NCBI GenBank assembly: GCA_030706145.1
Contig: JAUZPB010000005.1
Coordinates: 22,864 to 86,863, forward strand
DNA: 64,000 nt
DNA from: Bacteroidota bacterium
GTDB lineage: Bacteria > Bacteroidota > Ignavibacteria > Ignavibacteriales > SURF-24
Direction: 5' to 3'
Shown here one piece after another: positions 1-8,378 of this stretch. Position 1 is the stretch's first letter; the number at the start of each line of letters is the position of its first letter. The notes under the pieces were generated by a model. It was not told the origin of the DNA. It worked only from the letters and a program-made list of their open reading frames with translations, and searched no databases. Made by a program: the position numbers and the translations under genes.

Positions 1-193
1 TGAAAGTGTTAAGTATTCAATTGGTGGAACCACAGAAACTCTGCAAGACGTTTCAAAAGCTAATATTAAATTTGAATTTCCTTTTGGCGATAAATTCTTC
101 CTCCGTTTCGAAAGAAAAGACCAGATTTTAGAAACTACAGGAATAAATGAAAAAATGAATGAACTTGGTCTACGTTATAAATTTATATTCTAA
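1..193 (+). CDS. C-terminal end of a TamB-like or other beta-rich envelope protein (partial)
   Basis: An open frame enters from the left edge (first full codon at base 2) and ends with TAA at 191-193, giving 63 residues. They alternate hydrophobic and polar side chains and finish in ELGLRYKFIF, the aromatic-terminated strand typical of outer-membrane barrels and of the C-terminus of TamB (translocation and assembly module). The stop is followed directly by the ATG of the next gene with no spacer, so the two are probably co-transcribed. TamB is the best guess because of the final strand pattern; another outer-membrane protein would fit nearly as well. The rest of the gene lies outside the window. 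Confidence 0.45.
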   Translation, partial: ESVKYSIGGTTETLQDVSKANIKFEFPFGDKFFLRFERKDQILETTGINEKMNELGLRYKFIF

Positions 194-2287
194 ATGAAAA
201 AGAAAATAAAAGCATTCTTCAAAAACAACTCCGGAAAAAGTCTCAAAGCTAATGAAATTGCAAAGTATCTTGGCATTGATGATGATTATGAATATGCCGC
301 TCTTAAAGCTATGCTTCATGATCTGACCGAAGAGAACTTCCTTTCCAGGATTGGTAAAAGATTTCGTTACAACTCTAAAGCTAATGGAAAACTCATCGGA
401 ACCTTGAGCATTACTGAGGGAGGTTATGGCTTTGTCCTAATGAAAAATAGCGGGATGAAAGATGTTTTCATTGCTGCTAAAAATTTGGGCACAGCATTTA
501 ATGGTGATGAGGTCGAAGTCTCGCTGTTTGCTAAAAGTAAGGGGAAAAATGCTGAAGGACAGATTATTAACGTTCTTAAGCGCGGTAGAGAGGAAATTGT
601 CGGAACTCTTGAAAAATCTAATTCCTTTTATTTTCTTAAACCTGACGAGCCTGAGATTCACCGTGATATTTATGTCTCAAAAGTTAACCTAAAAGGGGCA
701 AAAAATGGTGATAAAGTTGTCCTTGGCGAGATAAAATGGGACAACCCTCAATTAAATCCTGAAGGAAAAGTAAAAGAGATCCTCGGTAAAGCTGGCTCAT
801 ATGATGCTGAAATTTCTTCTCTTGCTAGGGAATTTAATCTCCCATATGTCTTTTCAAGAGGTGCTCTTAAGGAAGCCGAAGAGATTGACTTTCAGCTTAC
901 TTCTGAGGAATTGAATAATAGGCTTGATCTAAGAGATAAGATTATTTTTACAATCGATCCCGAAGATGCTAAAGATTTTGATGATGCTGTTTCGGTTGAA
1001 ATTCTTCCTAATGGTAACTATTTGATTGGAATCCATATTGCTGATGTTAGCCATTATGTCAAAGATGAATCTATTATTGACCAGGAAGCATACTTAAGAG
1101 GTAATAGTGTCTATTTCGTTGGAAAAGTTATTCCTATGTTGCCTGAGAAACTTTCAAATGGCGTTTGTTCATTAGTCCCCTTCGAAGATAGATTGACTTA
1201 TTCCGTACTGGCAGAACTTACCCCACTTGGCAAAGTGGAAAACTACCAGATTAAAAAATCTGTAATTAATAGCAAAAGAAGATTTAGCTATGACCAGGCA
1301 CAGGAAATAATTGATAACAAATACGGCGATTTTTGGGAAGAATTGACTCTCCTTAACAAGATCGCTATTATGCTTAGAAAAAAAAGGATGAGTAAGGGAA
1401 GTATTAATTTCATTACGCCTGAGGTTAGATTCGTTCTAGGCGAAAATGGTGTCCCCATAAGTATTGAGAAAAAAGAAGTTAAAGAAAGTCATATGCTTAT
1501 CGAGGAGTTTATGCTCCTTGCAAATCAAATTGTTGCTAAACATGTTGGAAGTTCAAGGAAAAAAGAACCACTTCCTTTTGTCTATAGGATCCATGACTTA
1601 CCCGACGAACAGAAAATTTCAGAATTCGCTAGCTTCGTTAAATCTCTTGGCTATTCTTTTGATCCACATTCGGCAAATAAATCAAAACAGTTTCAGAAAC
1701 TTTTGGATAGTGTTAAGGGAACAGAGGAAGAAACTCTTATTAATGAGATAGCTATTAGGTCTATGGCTAAGGCCATTTATTCTCCAGATAATATTGGACA
1801 CTATGGACTTGGGTTTAAGTATTATTCTCATTTTACTTCACCTATAAGAAGATATCCAGATTTAATTGCACATCGTCTGTTATTTCATTATATAGAAAAT
1901 AGTGGCACTAACTTTTATACATATCATGAATTGGAGGAGATGTGTGAGCATACTTCGGCTACTGAAAGAAGTGCCGTTAGTGCCGAAAGACTTTCTGTTA
2001 AGCTTAAACAGGCTGAATTTCTTCAAAACCATGTTGGTGAGGATTTTCATGGCGTTATCTCAGGAATTACCAATTTTGGGATATTTGTAGAGCTGACACA
2101 GAGTCTGGCCGAAGGCTTGGTAAGATTAAAAGATATGGAGGACGATTATTACATTTACGATGAGAAAAAATATTCTTTAGTTGGTAGACGCAATCATAAA
2201 GTGTATCGCTTGGGAGATAAAATTAACGTAAGATTGATCCGCGTCGATTTGGAAAAAAGAGAAATCGATTTTTTCATAATAGATTAG
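194..2287 (+). CDS. rnr: Ribonuclease R (RNB-family 3'-5' exoribonuclease)
   Basis: This processive hydrolytic 3'-5' exoribonuclease degrades structured RNA. The 697-residue product has an N-terminal winged-helix-like part (about 1-60), cold-shock-type OB folds (about 65-220, GTLSITEGGYGFV), the RNB catalytic domain (about 235-570) and a C-terminal S1 domain (about 610-690, HGVISGITNFGIFVEL). The metal-binding aspartates lie in TIDPEDAKDFDDAVS (about 253-267), and GHYGLGFKYYSHFTSPIRRYPD is the usual RNB signature. It is shorter than the E. coli enzyme (about 813), mainly through missing basic tails. The ATG follows the upstream stop codon directly. RNase R is preferred over RNase II because of the N-terminal HTH and the C-terminal S1 arrangement. 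Confidence 0.95.
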   Translation: MKKKIKAFFKNNSGKSLKANEIAKYLGIDDDYEYAALKAMLHDLTEENFLSRIGKRFRYNSKANGKLIGTLSITEGGYGFVLMKNSGMKDVFIAAKNLGTAFNGDEVEVSLFAKSKGKNAEGQIINVLKRGREEIVGTLEKSNSFYFLKPDEPEIHRDIYVSKVNLKGAKNGDKVVLGEIKWDNPQLNPEGKVKEILGKAGSYDAEISSLAREFNLPYVFSRGALKEAEEIDFQLTSEELNNRLDLRDKIIFTIDPEDAKDFDDAVSVEILPNGNYLIGIHIADVSHYVKDESIIDQEAYLRGNSVYFVGKVIPMLPEKLSNGVCSLVPFEDRLTYSVLAELTPLGKVENYQIKKSVINSKRRFSYDQAQEIIDNKYGDFWEELTLLNKIAIMLRKKRMSKGSINFITPEVRFVLGENGVPISIEKKEVKESHMLIEEFMLLANQIVAKHVGSSRKKEPLPFVYRIHDLPDEQKISEFASFVKSLGYSFDPHSANKSKQFQKLLDSVKGTEEETLINEIAIRSMAKAIYSPDNIGHYGLGFKYYSHFTSPIRRYPDLIAHRLLFHYIENSGTNFYTYHELEEMCEHTSATERSAVSAERLSVKLKQAEFLQNHVGEDFHGVISGITNFGIFVELTQSLAEGLVRLKDMEDDYYIYDEKKYSLVGRRNHKVYRLGDKINVRLIRVDLEKREIDFFIID

Positions 2288-2391
2288 AACTAAAGCTTGC
2301 TCCTCGACTGTTAATTATTTAGAAACCTTTTCTAAGTTTCCTGTGTCTAAATTTTGTAAACCTAAAAAATATAATTTTACTTGAGCATGAT

Positions 2392-5300
2392 ATGATTAAG
2401 AAAATCTATTTAATTTTTGCTCTTCTTTTTGCCGCGGCAGCAGGCTCCATGTTCGCTCAGGATGTCCAGTTCGGCCAAAATAAGGTGCAATACAAAGACT
2501 TTACCTGGTATTATATTCAGACAAAGCATTTTGATATTTATTTCCCAAATGGTGGGGAAAAAATTGCAGAATTCTGTGCTCAGGCTTCCGAAGATGCCTT
2601 AGTCTCCCTTCAAAACAGTTTTAGGTATTCCATTAATAACAGAATTAGTATTATCCTATATAAATCGCTAAATGATTTTCAGGAAACTAATGTTACTGAT
2701 GAATATCTTGACGAGGGAATAGGTGGCTTTACGGAATTGTTTAAGAATAGAGTAGTTCTCCCATTTGATGGATCTTATAGTAACTTCCGCCACGTAATTC
2801 ATCACGAATTATCTCATGCCGTTATTAATGATATGTTCTATGGAGGCTCTTTCCAGAATATAATTTCAAAGAATATTCAAATCCAACTCCCTTCCTGGTT
2901 TAATGAAGGTATGGCAGAATATCAGTCTTTGGGCTGGGATATCAATACTGACATGTTTATTAGAGATGCTATTATAAATGAATATTTACCCGACCTTCAA
3001 AGAATAAGTGGGTACTATGCATACCGTGCCGGTCAATCACTTTTTTATTATATCTCTCAGAAATATGGGAAAGAGAAGATTAGCGAGATTGTTAATAAAA
3101 CCAGGGGAATGGGCGATCTGGAAGAAGCCATAAAAGCCTCGGTTGGTCTTAACTATGAAGAACTTAACGAAAGATGGAAAAAAGACCTGAAAAAAATGTA
3201 TTGGCCTGATATTGCTACAAGAGATGATCCGGATCAGTTTGCTAAAAAATTAACAGATAAAAAAAAGGATTTTGACGCCTCATATAATGTTACACCAGTA
3301 ATTTCTCCACAAGGAGATAAAGTTGCCTTTATTACTAACAAGGACTTCTTTTTTGATGTTTATATTATTAGCGCAATTGATGGAAAGGTAATTAAAAGAC
3401 TTGTCCAGGGTAATAGAAGTAATGCTTTTGAACAACTCAATATTTTGTATCCCGGACTTTGTTGGTCCCCAGATGGAAAGAAAATCGTACTGACCGCAAA
3501 AAGCAGTGGCTATGATGTTGCTTATATTATTGATGTAGAATCCGAAGACAGGGAAACTCTTCCAATCAAGCTAGATGGAATTTCTTCCATTAAGTTTTCT
3601 CCAGATGGTAAACTTCTTGTTTTTATTGGGCATGATGGTACTGAATCTGATATTTACCTTTACAATATGGATTCTAAACAGCTTTCGAATTTGACCAATG
3701 ACGTCTTTACTGATTTATCTCCTAGCTGGGCCCCGGATAATAAGACAGTTGTATTTGTTTCGGATAGGGGACAGTTTACAGATGCTAGCGCTTTAAGAGA
3801 TACCTTTAGAATCGCTAAGACGAATTACCATGCTACGAATCTTTATACTATAAATATTGATACTAAAAAAATTAGCAGACTGTCGAACTTTCAGTCCGGC
3901 CTGGTCTCCTCTCCAATCTTTTCTCCGGATGGAAAAGAACTACTCTTTATTTCTGATATGAATGGTATTAATAACATTTATAAAGCAAAAGTGGACCTAT
4001 CTAAACTGGATTCATTGCAGAAAAGTCAAATGATTTCACTTGATGCAGAGCCTATTACTAATTCTTTGAATGGAATTTACCAACTCTCTAGTTCTGCAGA
4101 TGGAAAGAAACTTGTCTTTAGCTCTTATTATGATCAGGCTTACAATATTTTCCTGATGAATAATCCTTTCGAGCCAAAAACAAACAAGAAACAATTAGAA
4201 CCTACGGTTTATATCTCAAAACTACAGCACCCTGAGAAGGAACTTTTCCCTTCTGGGACTGCAACTGTAGCTCAGGTTGAAACCCCAAAGGATACATCTA
4301 ATGACCAAATTCACTCGAAGATCTTTACTGGACAATTTGTTGATGTAAATAAATCGACTGATACTACAAAAAGCGATTATAGTCGCTATGTGTTTGGCGG
4401 GCAGACAGATCTGGTAAATAACGATTCTAGTAAGAGTAGACTTTCGGAATTTGACCCCAAAAATAATTTGGATAAAAACGGGAACTTTTACGTGAACAAA
4501 TACAAGGTTAGTTTTTCTCCTGACCTTGTATATGCAAATGCTGGATATAGTACATTGTACGGTCTCTTGGGTACAACGGTTCTCTCCTTCAGTGATGTTC
4601 TTGGAAACCACCGTATCGTTGGAGTTACTAGCTTACAGATAGATCTTAAAAATAGCGATTATGGACTGGCTTATTATTATCTTGCTAACAGAACTCATTA
4701 CGGTATTGAAGGTTTCCATACAGCTAGATTCGTTTATCTGACTCGAAATGATTTTGAATCCAATCTCTTTAGATTTAGAAACTATGGGGCTATCTTTTCA
4801 GCAAGCTTCCCTCTTAACAAGTTTTACCGTGTAGATGGTACCTTTAGCTGGATAAATGTTTCATCTGAGAATCTGGATAACCCGGATGAACCTTCGGAAA
4901 AAATAAGCTATCTGATTCCGTCGGTGAGCTTTGTACATGATAATGTCCTTTGGGGATATACTTCTCCGATTGATGGAACTAGGTATAACTTTACTCTCTT
5001 TGGTAATCCTCTAAAGGGAAATCTGGATGGTAGAAACTTAAGTTTCTATTCTGTTACATGGGATTATAGAAACTACAACCGCTTCTGGTATGATAATTCC
5101 TTCGTCTTTAGAGTTTCTGGTGGTTATTCTGGTGGTGCCAACCCCCAAAGGTTCTTTATTGGTGGTACCGATAACTGGATAAATAGAACCTTCTCAACAG
5201 GAGATATACCAATAAATAATGCCTCGGATTTCGCTTTCTTGACACCGGCTTTACCCCTTCGAGGTTATAATTATGCTGAGCAAATTGGTACTAAATATGC

Positions 5301-5610
5301 TCTTATGAACCTTGAACTTAGAATGCCTTTGATTAGATATCTTGTTACTGGACCAATACCCATATTGTTTCAAAATATCTTGGGCGTCGCATTTTTGGAT
5401 ATGGGTTCTGCCTGGACAAATAACAAAAGTCTTAAGTTCTTCAATAGAGATGCAGGATATACAAAAACACAGGATCTGCTTGCAGGTACAGGATTTGGAG
5501 CCAGAATGTTCTTCCTTTATTTCCTCCTGAGATTTGATGTAGCATGGCAGTATAACCTCAACTCATTCTCAGAACCTAGATATTATTTTTCACTGGGCGC
5601 GGATTTCTAA
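2392..5610 (+). CDS. Secreted peptidase-MA-like / PD40 beta-propeller / outer-membrane barrel protein
   Basis: The 1072-residue protein starts with a signal peptide (cleavage probably after MFAQ, about residue 22). A gluzincin-like metalloprotease region follows, with HELSH at about 138-142 and NEGMAEY at about 171-177, which could supply the third zinc ligand. Next come several TolB/PD40-type propeller blades (FSPDGKLLVF, SWAPDNKTVVF, FSPDGKELLFISD; about 300-600). The last ~400 residues resemble the surface-antigen (D15/BamA-like) barrel and end in ...YYFSLGADF. The likely site is the outer membrane, with protease and propeller on one face. The substrate is unknown. It may be a single gene: 104 bases separate it from rnr and a strong terminator follows. 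The domain order is clear by eye; the enzymatic activity is inferred. Confidence 0.8.
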   Translation: MIKKIYLIFALLFAAAAGSMFAQDVQFGQNKVQYKDFTWYYIQTKHFDIYFPNGGEKIAEFCAQASEDALVSLQNSFRYSINNRISIILYKSLNDFQETNVTDEYLDEGIGGFTELFKNRVVLPFDGSYSNFRHVIHHELSHAVINDMFYGGSFQNIISKNIQIQLPSWFNEGMAEYQSLGWDINTDMFIRDAIINEYLPDLQRISGYYAYRAGQSLFYYISQKYGKEKISEIVNKTRGMGDLEEAIKASVGLNYEELNERWKKDLKKMYWPDIATRDDPDQFAKKLTDKKKDFDASYNVTPVISPQGDKVAFITNKDFFFDVYIISAIDGKVIKRLVQGNRSNAFEQLNILYPGLCWSPDGKKIVLTAKSSGYDVAYIIDVESEDRETLPIKLDGISSIKFSPDGKLLVFIGHDGTESDIYLYNMDSKQLSNLTNDVFTDLSPSWAPDNKTVVFVSDRGQFTDASALRDTFRIAKTNYHATNLYTINIDTKKISRLSNFQSGLVSSPIFSPDGKELLFISDMNGINNIYKAKVDLSKLDSLQKSQMISLDAEPITNSLNGIYQLSSSADGKKLVFSSYYDQAYNIFLMNNPFEPKTNKKQLEPTVYISKLQHPEKELFPSGTATVAQVETPKDTSNDQIHSKIFTGQFVDVNKSTDTTKSDYSRYVFGGQTDLVNNDSSKSRLSEFDPKNNLDKNGNFYVNKYKVSFSPDLVYANAGYSTLYGLLGTTVLSFSDVLGNHRIVGVTSLQIDLKNSDYGLAYYYLANRTHYGIEGFHTARFVYLTRNDFESNLFRFRNYGAIFSASFPLNKFYRVDGTFSWINVSSENLDNPDEPSEKISYLIPSVSFVHDNVLWGYTSPIDGTRYNFTLFGNPLKGNLDGRNLSFYSVTWDYRNYNRFWYDNSFVFRVSGGYSGGANPQRFFIGGTDNWINRTFSTGDIPINNASDFAFLTPALPLRGYNYAEQIGTKYALMNLELRMPLIRYLVTGPIPILFQNILGVAFLDMGSAWTNNKSLKFFNRDAGYTKTQDLLAGTGFGARMFFLYFLLRFDVAWQYNLNSFSEPRYYFSLGADF

Positions 5611-5679
5611 TAAGCAGATTTCTAAAGTAACTAGATTTGATTTATTTAAGTAATATTAAATTACTTCATCTTAAATAAA

Positions 5680-5754
5680 ATGGCCGGCTTAAGTAAGAAT
5701 GGGATAAATTGTCTGTCGAGAATTTATTCCATTCTTTAAGGCCGGCATCTTTTT
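5680..5754 (+). terminator. Rho-independent terminator after the PD40/barrel gene
   Basis: The bases at about 5681-5710 pair imperfectly with 5721-5748 (tggccggcttaa against ttaaggccggca, plus an inner AT-rich helix gaatgggataaatt/aatttattccattc). The loop is about ten bases and TCTTTTT follows. The stem is unusually long, nearly 30 bp. Confidence 0.8.
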
Positions 5755-5759
5755 GCTAA

Positions 5760-6266
5760 ATTTCTCCCAATTCTAATGAATACCTCTTCACTGCGTCTAT
5801 TTCAAGAATAATTGATTTTGGGGATTTTCATTCTGATAGTATTGCAGTACAGTGGGCTGATGTCTTTAATGCTTACTTTTCAACTGAAATTGACGATATA
5901 GAAGTTTATATGGCATTAACGTCTTGGGTAAAAAAGATCTTAAAAGTGACAGCTGGTCTAATTGAATGGCTTCTTTCAATTAAGCTGATCAAAAAAATGG
6001 TGATCTTTTTTATCAATAGCTTTTTAACTGATCCTAATGATCGCCAAAGACAAAATTCTGTGACTTATTTCTGGGGTATGGTGCAAAATCAAAAAGGAAC
6101 TGTCATTGAGAGAGTACTTCAATTACCCGATGGATACAATATTACGGCATTTGGTGCTGCAGAAGCTGCCTTCAGGATCTCTCAAGGGCTTGTAAAACCA
6201 GGAACACAAACTCCTTCACTGGCCTTTGGCAGCGATTTTATTGAGCTATTTTTAAGAAAAAAATAA
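5760..6266 (+). pseudogene. Truncated saccharopine-dehydrogenase-like (trans-acting enoyl reductase family) oxidoreductase
   Basis: An open frame of 168 codons runs from 5760 to a TAA at 6264-6266 but has no ATG before 5910; an in-frame stop lies at 5757-5759. Residues upstream of that ATG already match the family: IIDFGDFHSDSIAVQWADVF then STEIDDIEVYM recalls the DFGDG...WGDVSTA.YSTGIPNIEVYMA core. The end, LQLPDGYNITAFGAAEAA...PGTQTPSLAFGSDF, matches the family C-terminus. The N-terminal Rossmann half (about 200 residues) is missing, so this looks like a deletion remnant lying just behind the preceding terminator. A small protein from 5910 (118 residues) could still be made, but I see no ribosome binding site for it. 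Confidence 0.65.
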
Positions 6267-6337
6267 GACTAAAAAAACAAGGCTAAAAAAACGAAAGTTG
6301 AAAATTAGAACTTGAAAATAGGGATTTTTTTCATCGC

Positions 6338-7666
6338 TTAATTATTGGAAATTTTACCCTTTTCATCATATACTTTTTGGCTTACTAGTTTCCCATTTTC
6401 GTATTTTGCTTCACTTTTTACAAATCCGTTTTGATAATAAGTGATATAAAGACCGTTTAGCAAGTCAAGCTTATAATACGTATACTGTGAAATCTCGCCG
6501 TTTTCAAAATACCAGGTTTTTAAGCCATCAAGATGCCCTGATTTGTAATTCTCTTCATAGCTTAACTTCCCATTTTCATAATATCCGCGAGATTTGCCAT
6601 CTAAAAGACCTTCTGAATAATTTGTCTCGGATTTAAGTTTCCCGTTAGGATAGAATGTCTTGGCTGCGCCATTTAGTACTCCTCCGCGAATATAATTCCA
6701 TTCTGCAATTGTGTTTCCTTCGCGGTTGAATTCTAATTCCTTACCTTTCTTAATATTGTTTTCATATTCTGTGATACTTGCAACATATCCGCTATCAAAA
6801 TATGTTTTGCATATTCCATCAAGCTTCCCGTCTTTATAGTTAAAGTCGCTTTTTATGTATCCACTATTGTAGTAAATTTTCTCAGGACCATTCTTTACCC
6901 CATCTTTAAAACTTATTTCGGATTTCAATGTCCCATTGTCATAATAGTCCTTAAAGCTCTCTTCAACTTTATCGAATTTCTTATCAATTCCATATCTAAC
7001 ACGTTTTATTATCTGTCCATTTTGATAAGTATCCACGACTTTCAGAGATCCATCTATGTAAAATAGTTTTGAAGTGCCATCAAGTTTATCGTTCTTATAG
7101 TTGGCTTCAAGTGCAATTTTACCATTTTCAAAGTAGGTCTTACTTACACCTTCAAGTTTACCGTCAACATAATATTTCTCGACTTCAACACCACCGCCAT
7201 CAAAAAAAGTCTTTGAAAGCCCATTTAACTGATTATCACGATAGTTCCATAGTCCCATAATGCTGCCACTACGGTAATAAGTCTTGGTTATACCTTCCTG
7301 AATATTATTTACATAATTTGGCTCAGCCCATAGTTGCCCTGATTCGTAATACCATTTGGATGTCCCTTCAAGTTTCCCATTTGAATAATACCACTCCATA
7401 CTAAGGTGACCATTCTCCAGGTACCATTTGGATACACCGTCTTCTTTGTCTTCATGAAAATACCATAATTTCCAAAGCTGGCCGTTTGGATAATACTCTC
7501 TATAGTTTCCTTCACGTTTCCCGAAATGATAAACACCTTCTGTCTTTACTTTCCCATTGTCATAATATGTATATTTTATTTCAAATTCTTTTTCCTGAGC
7601 TGCAAGTGTTTGGAAAGTAATTATTGCAGTCAGCAGGATATATCCTAATATTTTTCTAATCTTCAT
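6338..7666 (-). CDS. Secreted YwqK/MORN-type repeat protein
   Basis: The 442-residue product is a signal peptide (MKIRKILGYILLTAIITFQTLAAQ) followed by about 18 tandem repeats of 22-24 residues with the pattern Y-Y-x-N-G-x-L-x-x-E-x-x-Y-x-x-G-x-L-D-G. This matches the MORN_2 / YwqK repeat. Such proteins are often annotated as YwqK-family antitoxins, but a signal peptide and the lack of a partner toxin argue for an extracytoplasmic role here. I chose the ATG at 7666 because the longer frame would need a TTG at 7681 and the signal peptide begins properly at MKIRK; GGA lies just upstream. It is divergent from the thioesterase gene, with 304 bases between. Function unknown. Confidence 0.8.
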   Translation of the reverse strand: MKIRKILGYILLTAIITFQTLAAQEKEFEIKYTYYDNGKVKTEGVYHFGKREGNYREYYPNGQLWKLWYFHEDKEDGVSKWYLENGHLSMEWYYSNGKLEGTSKWYYESGQLWAEPNYVNNIQEGITKTYYRSGSIMGLWNYRDNQLNGLSKTFFDGGGVEVEKYYVDGKLEGVSKTYFENGKIALEANYKNDKLDGTSKLFYIDGSLKVVDTYQNGQIIKRVRYGIDKKFDKVEESFKDYYDNGTLKSEISFKDGVKNGPEKIYYNSGYIKSDFNYKDGKLDGICKTYFDSGYVASITEYENNIKKGKELEFNREGNTIAEWNYIRGGVLNGAAKTFYPNGKLKSETNYSEGLLDGKSRGYYENGKLSYEENYKSGHLDGLKTWYFENGEISQYTYYKLDLLNGLYITYYQNGFVKSEAKYENGKLVSQKVYDEKGKISNN

Positions 7667-7970
7667 TATTCCATTAATCAATAATTTCTACTTATTACAA
7701 TTAAAATACTCAAAAGTTTCTGCAAATTTAATGAAAAAAGTAAACAATATTGCCGAATTTTTAGTGCATAAAAGATGCCATTAACTTATCGAAAAGATAT
7801 AACATTATGTTGTGCCTGGAACTTTTGTGAGTATTTATATAACTGTTGTGTTCCTTTTAGATAATCGATAAATTATTCTTGCAAATATTTCACATTAAGT
7901 CTATTAACTTTGGGTAACTTTAAAAAGAATTTTTTGACAGCATTTTTATCTGGGAGGTTTTAGAAGAAAA
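7667..7970. other. Divergent intergenic region between the repeat protein and the thioesterase
   Basis: These 304 AT-rich bases hold no gene that I can support. They must contain promoters for both flanking divergent genes; a candidate for the rightward one is listed separately. Confidence 0.6.
7879..7912 (+). promoter_or_regulatory. Candidate Bacteroidota-type promoter for the thioesterase gene
   Basis: TTG at 7879-7881 is followed after 23 bases by TAACTTTG at 7905-7912, matching the TTG / TAnnTTTG pattern of the primary sigma factor in Bacteroidota. A transcript would start near 7919. A purine-rich GGAGG at 7951-7955 precedes the ATG at 7971, farther away than usual. Confidence 0.4.
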
Positions 7971-8378
7971 ATGTTTAACACTTTTGTCGATATTAAGTTC
8001 TATGATGCAGATCCGGCTGGAATTATGTTTTTTGCTAATGCTTTTAAGTTAGCCCATGGTGTTTATGAGCAATTTGTTAAGGCTAGTCCACTAAGTAAAG
8101 GCTACTTTAATAATGATTCTTTTGTTGTGCCAATAATACATTCAGAGGCAGATTTTTTCAAACCCATATTGCCTGATTCAACTCTTAAGGCTTCACTTGA
8201 GGTCTCAAAGTTGAAGGAGAGTTCATTTGAATTGACCTGTGTGTTTTTTAATAACGAGAGCAGGGAGGAATACCTTCGCGTAAAGACAGTGCATGTTTTT
8301 GTGCAAAAAAGTTCCTGGAAAAAAATACCCATTCCGGTAGATTTTAGAAAATATTTGAATGACCATATTTCTATATAG
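7971..8378 (+). CDS. Hotdog-fold acyl-CoA thioesterase, probably 1,4-dihydroxy-2-naphthoyl-CoA hydrolase
   Basis: The 135-residue product has the 4-hydroxybenzoyl-CoA thioesterase signature near the N-terminus (FYDADPAGIMFFANAF, about 10-25), in which the aspartate before PAGI is the usual catalytic residue. Length and fold fit the family. It lies beside menE, and the menaquinone pathway needs a thioesterase to release 1,4-dihydroxy-2-naphthoate after MenB, so that substrate is inferred from context. The gene is convergent with menE and their 3' ends overlap by 8 bases. Other short acyl-CoA substrates cannot be excluded from sequence. Confidence 0.75.
   Translation: MFNTFVDIKFYDADPAGIMFFANAFKLAHGVYEQFVKASPLSKGYFNNDSFVVPIIHSEADFFKPILPDSTLKASLEVSKLKESSFELTCVFFNNESREEYLRVKTVHVFVQKSSWKKIPIPVDFRKYLNDHISI

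Noticed and set aside
6267..6300. Repeated CTAAAAAAAC after the oxidoreductase remnant
   Set aside because: Two copies of a ten-base A-rich string in an AT-rich genome are not evidence of a repeat element.
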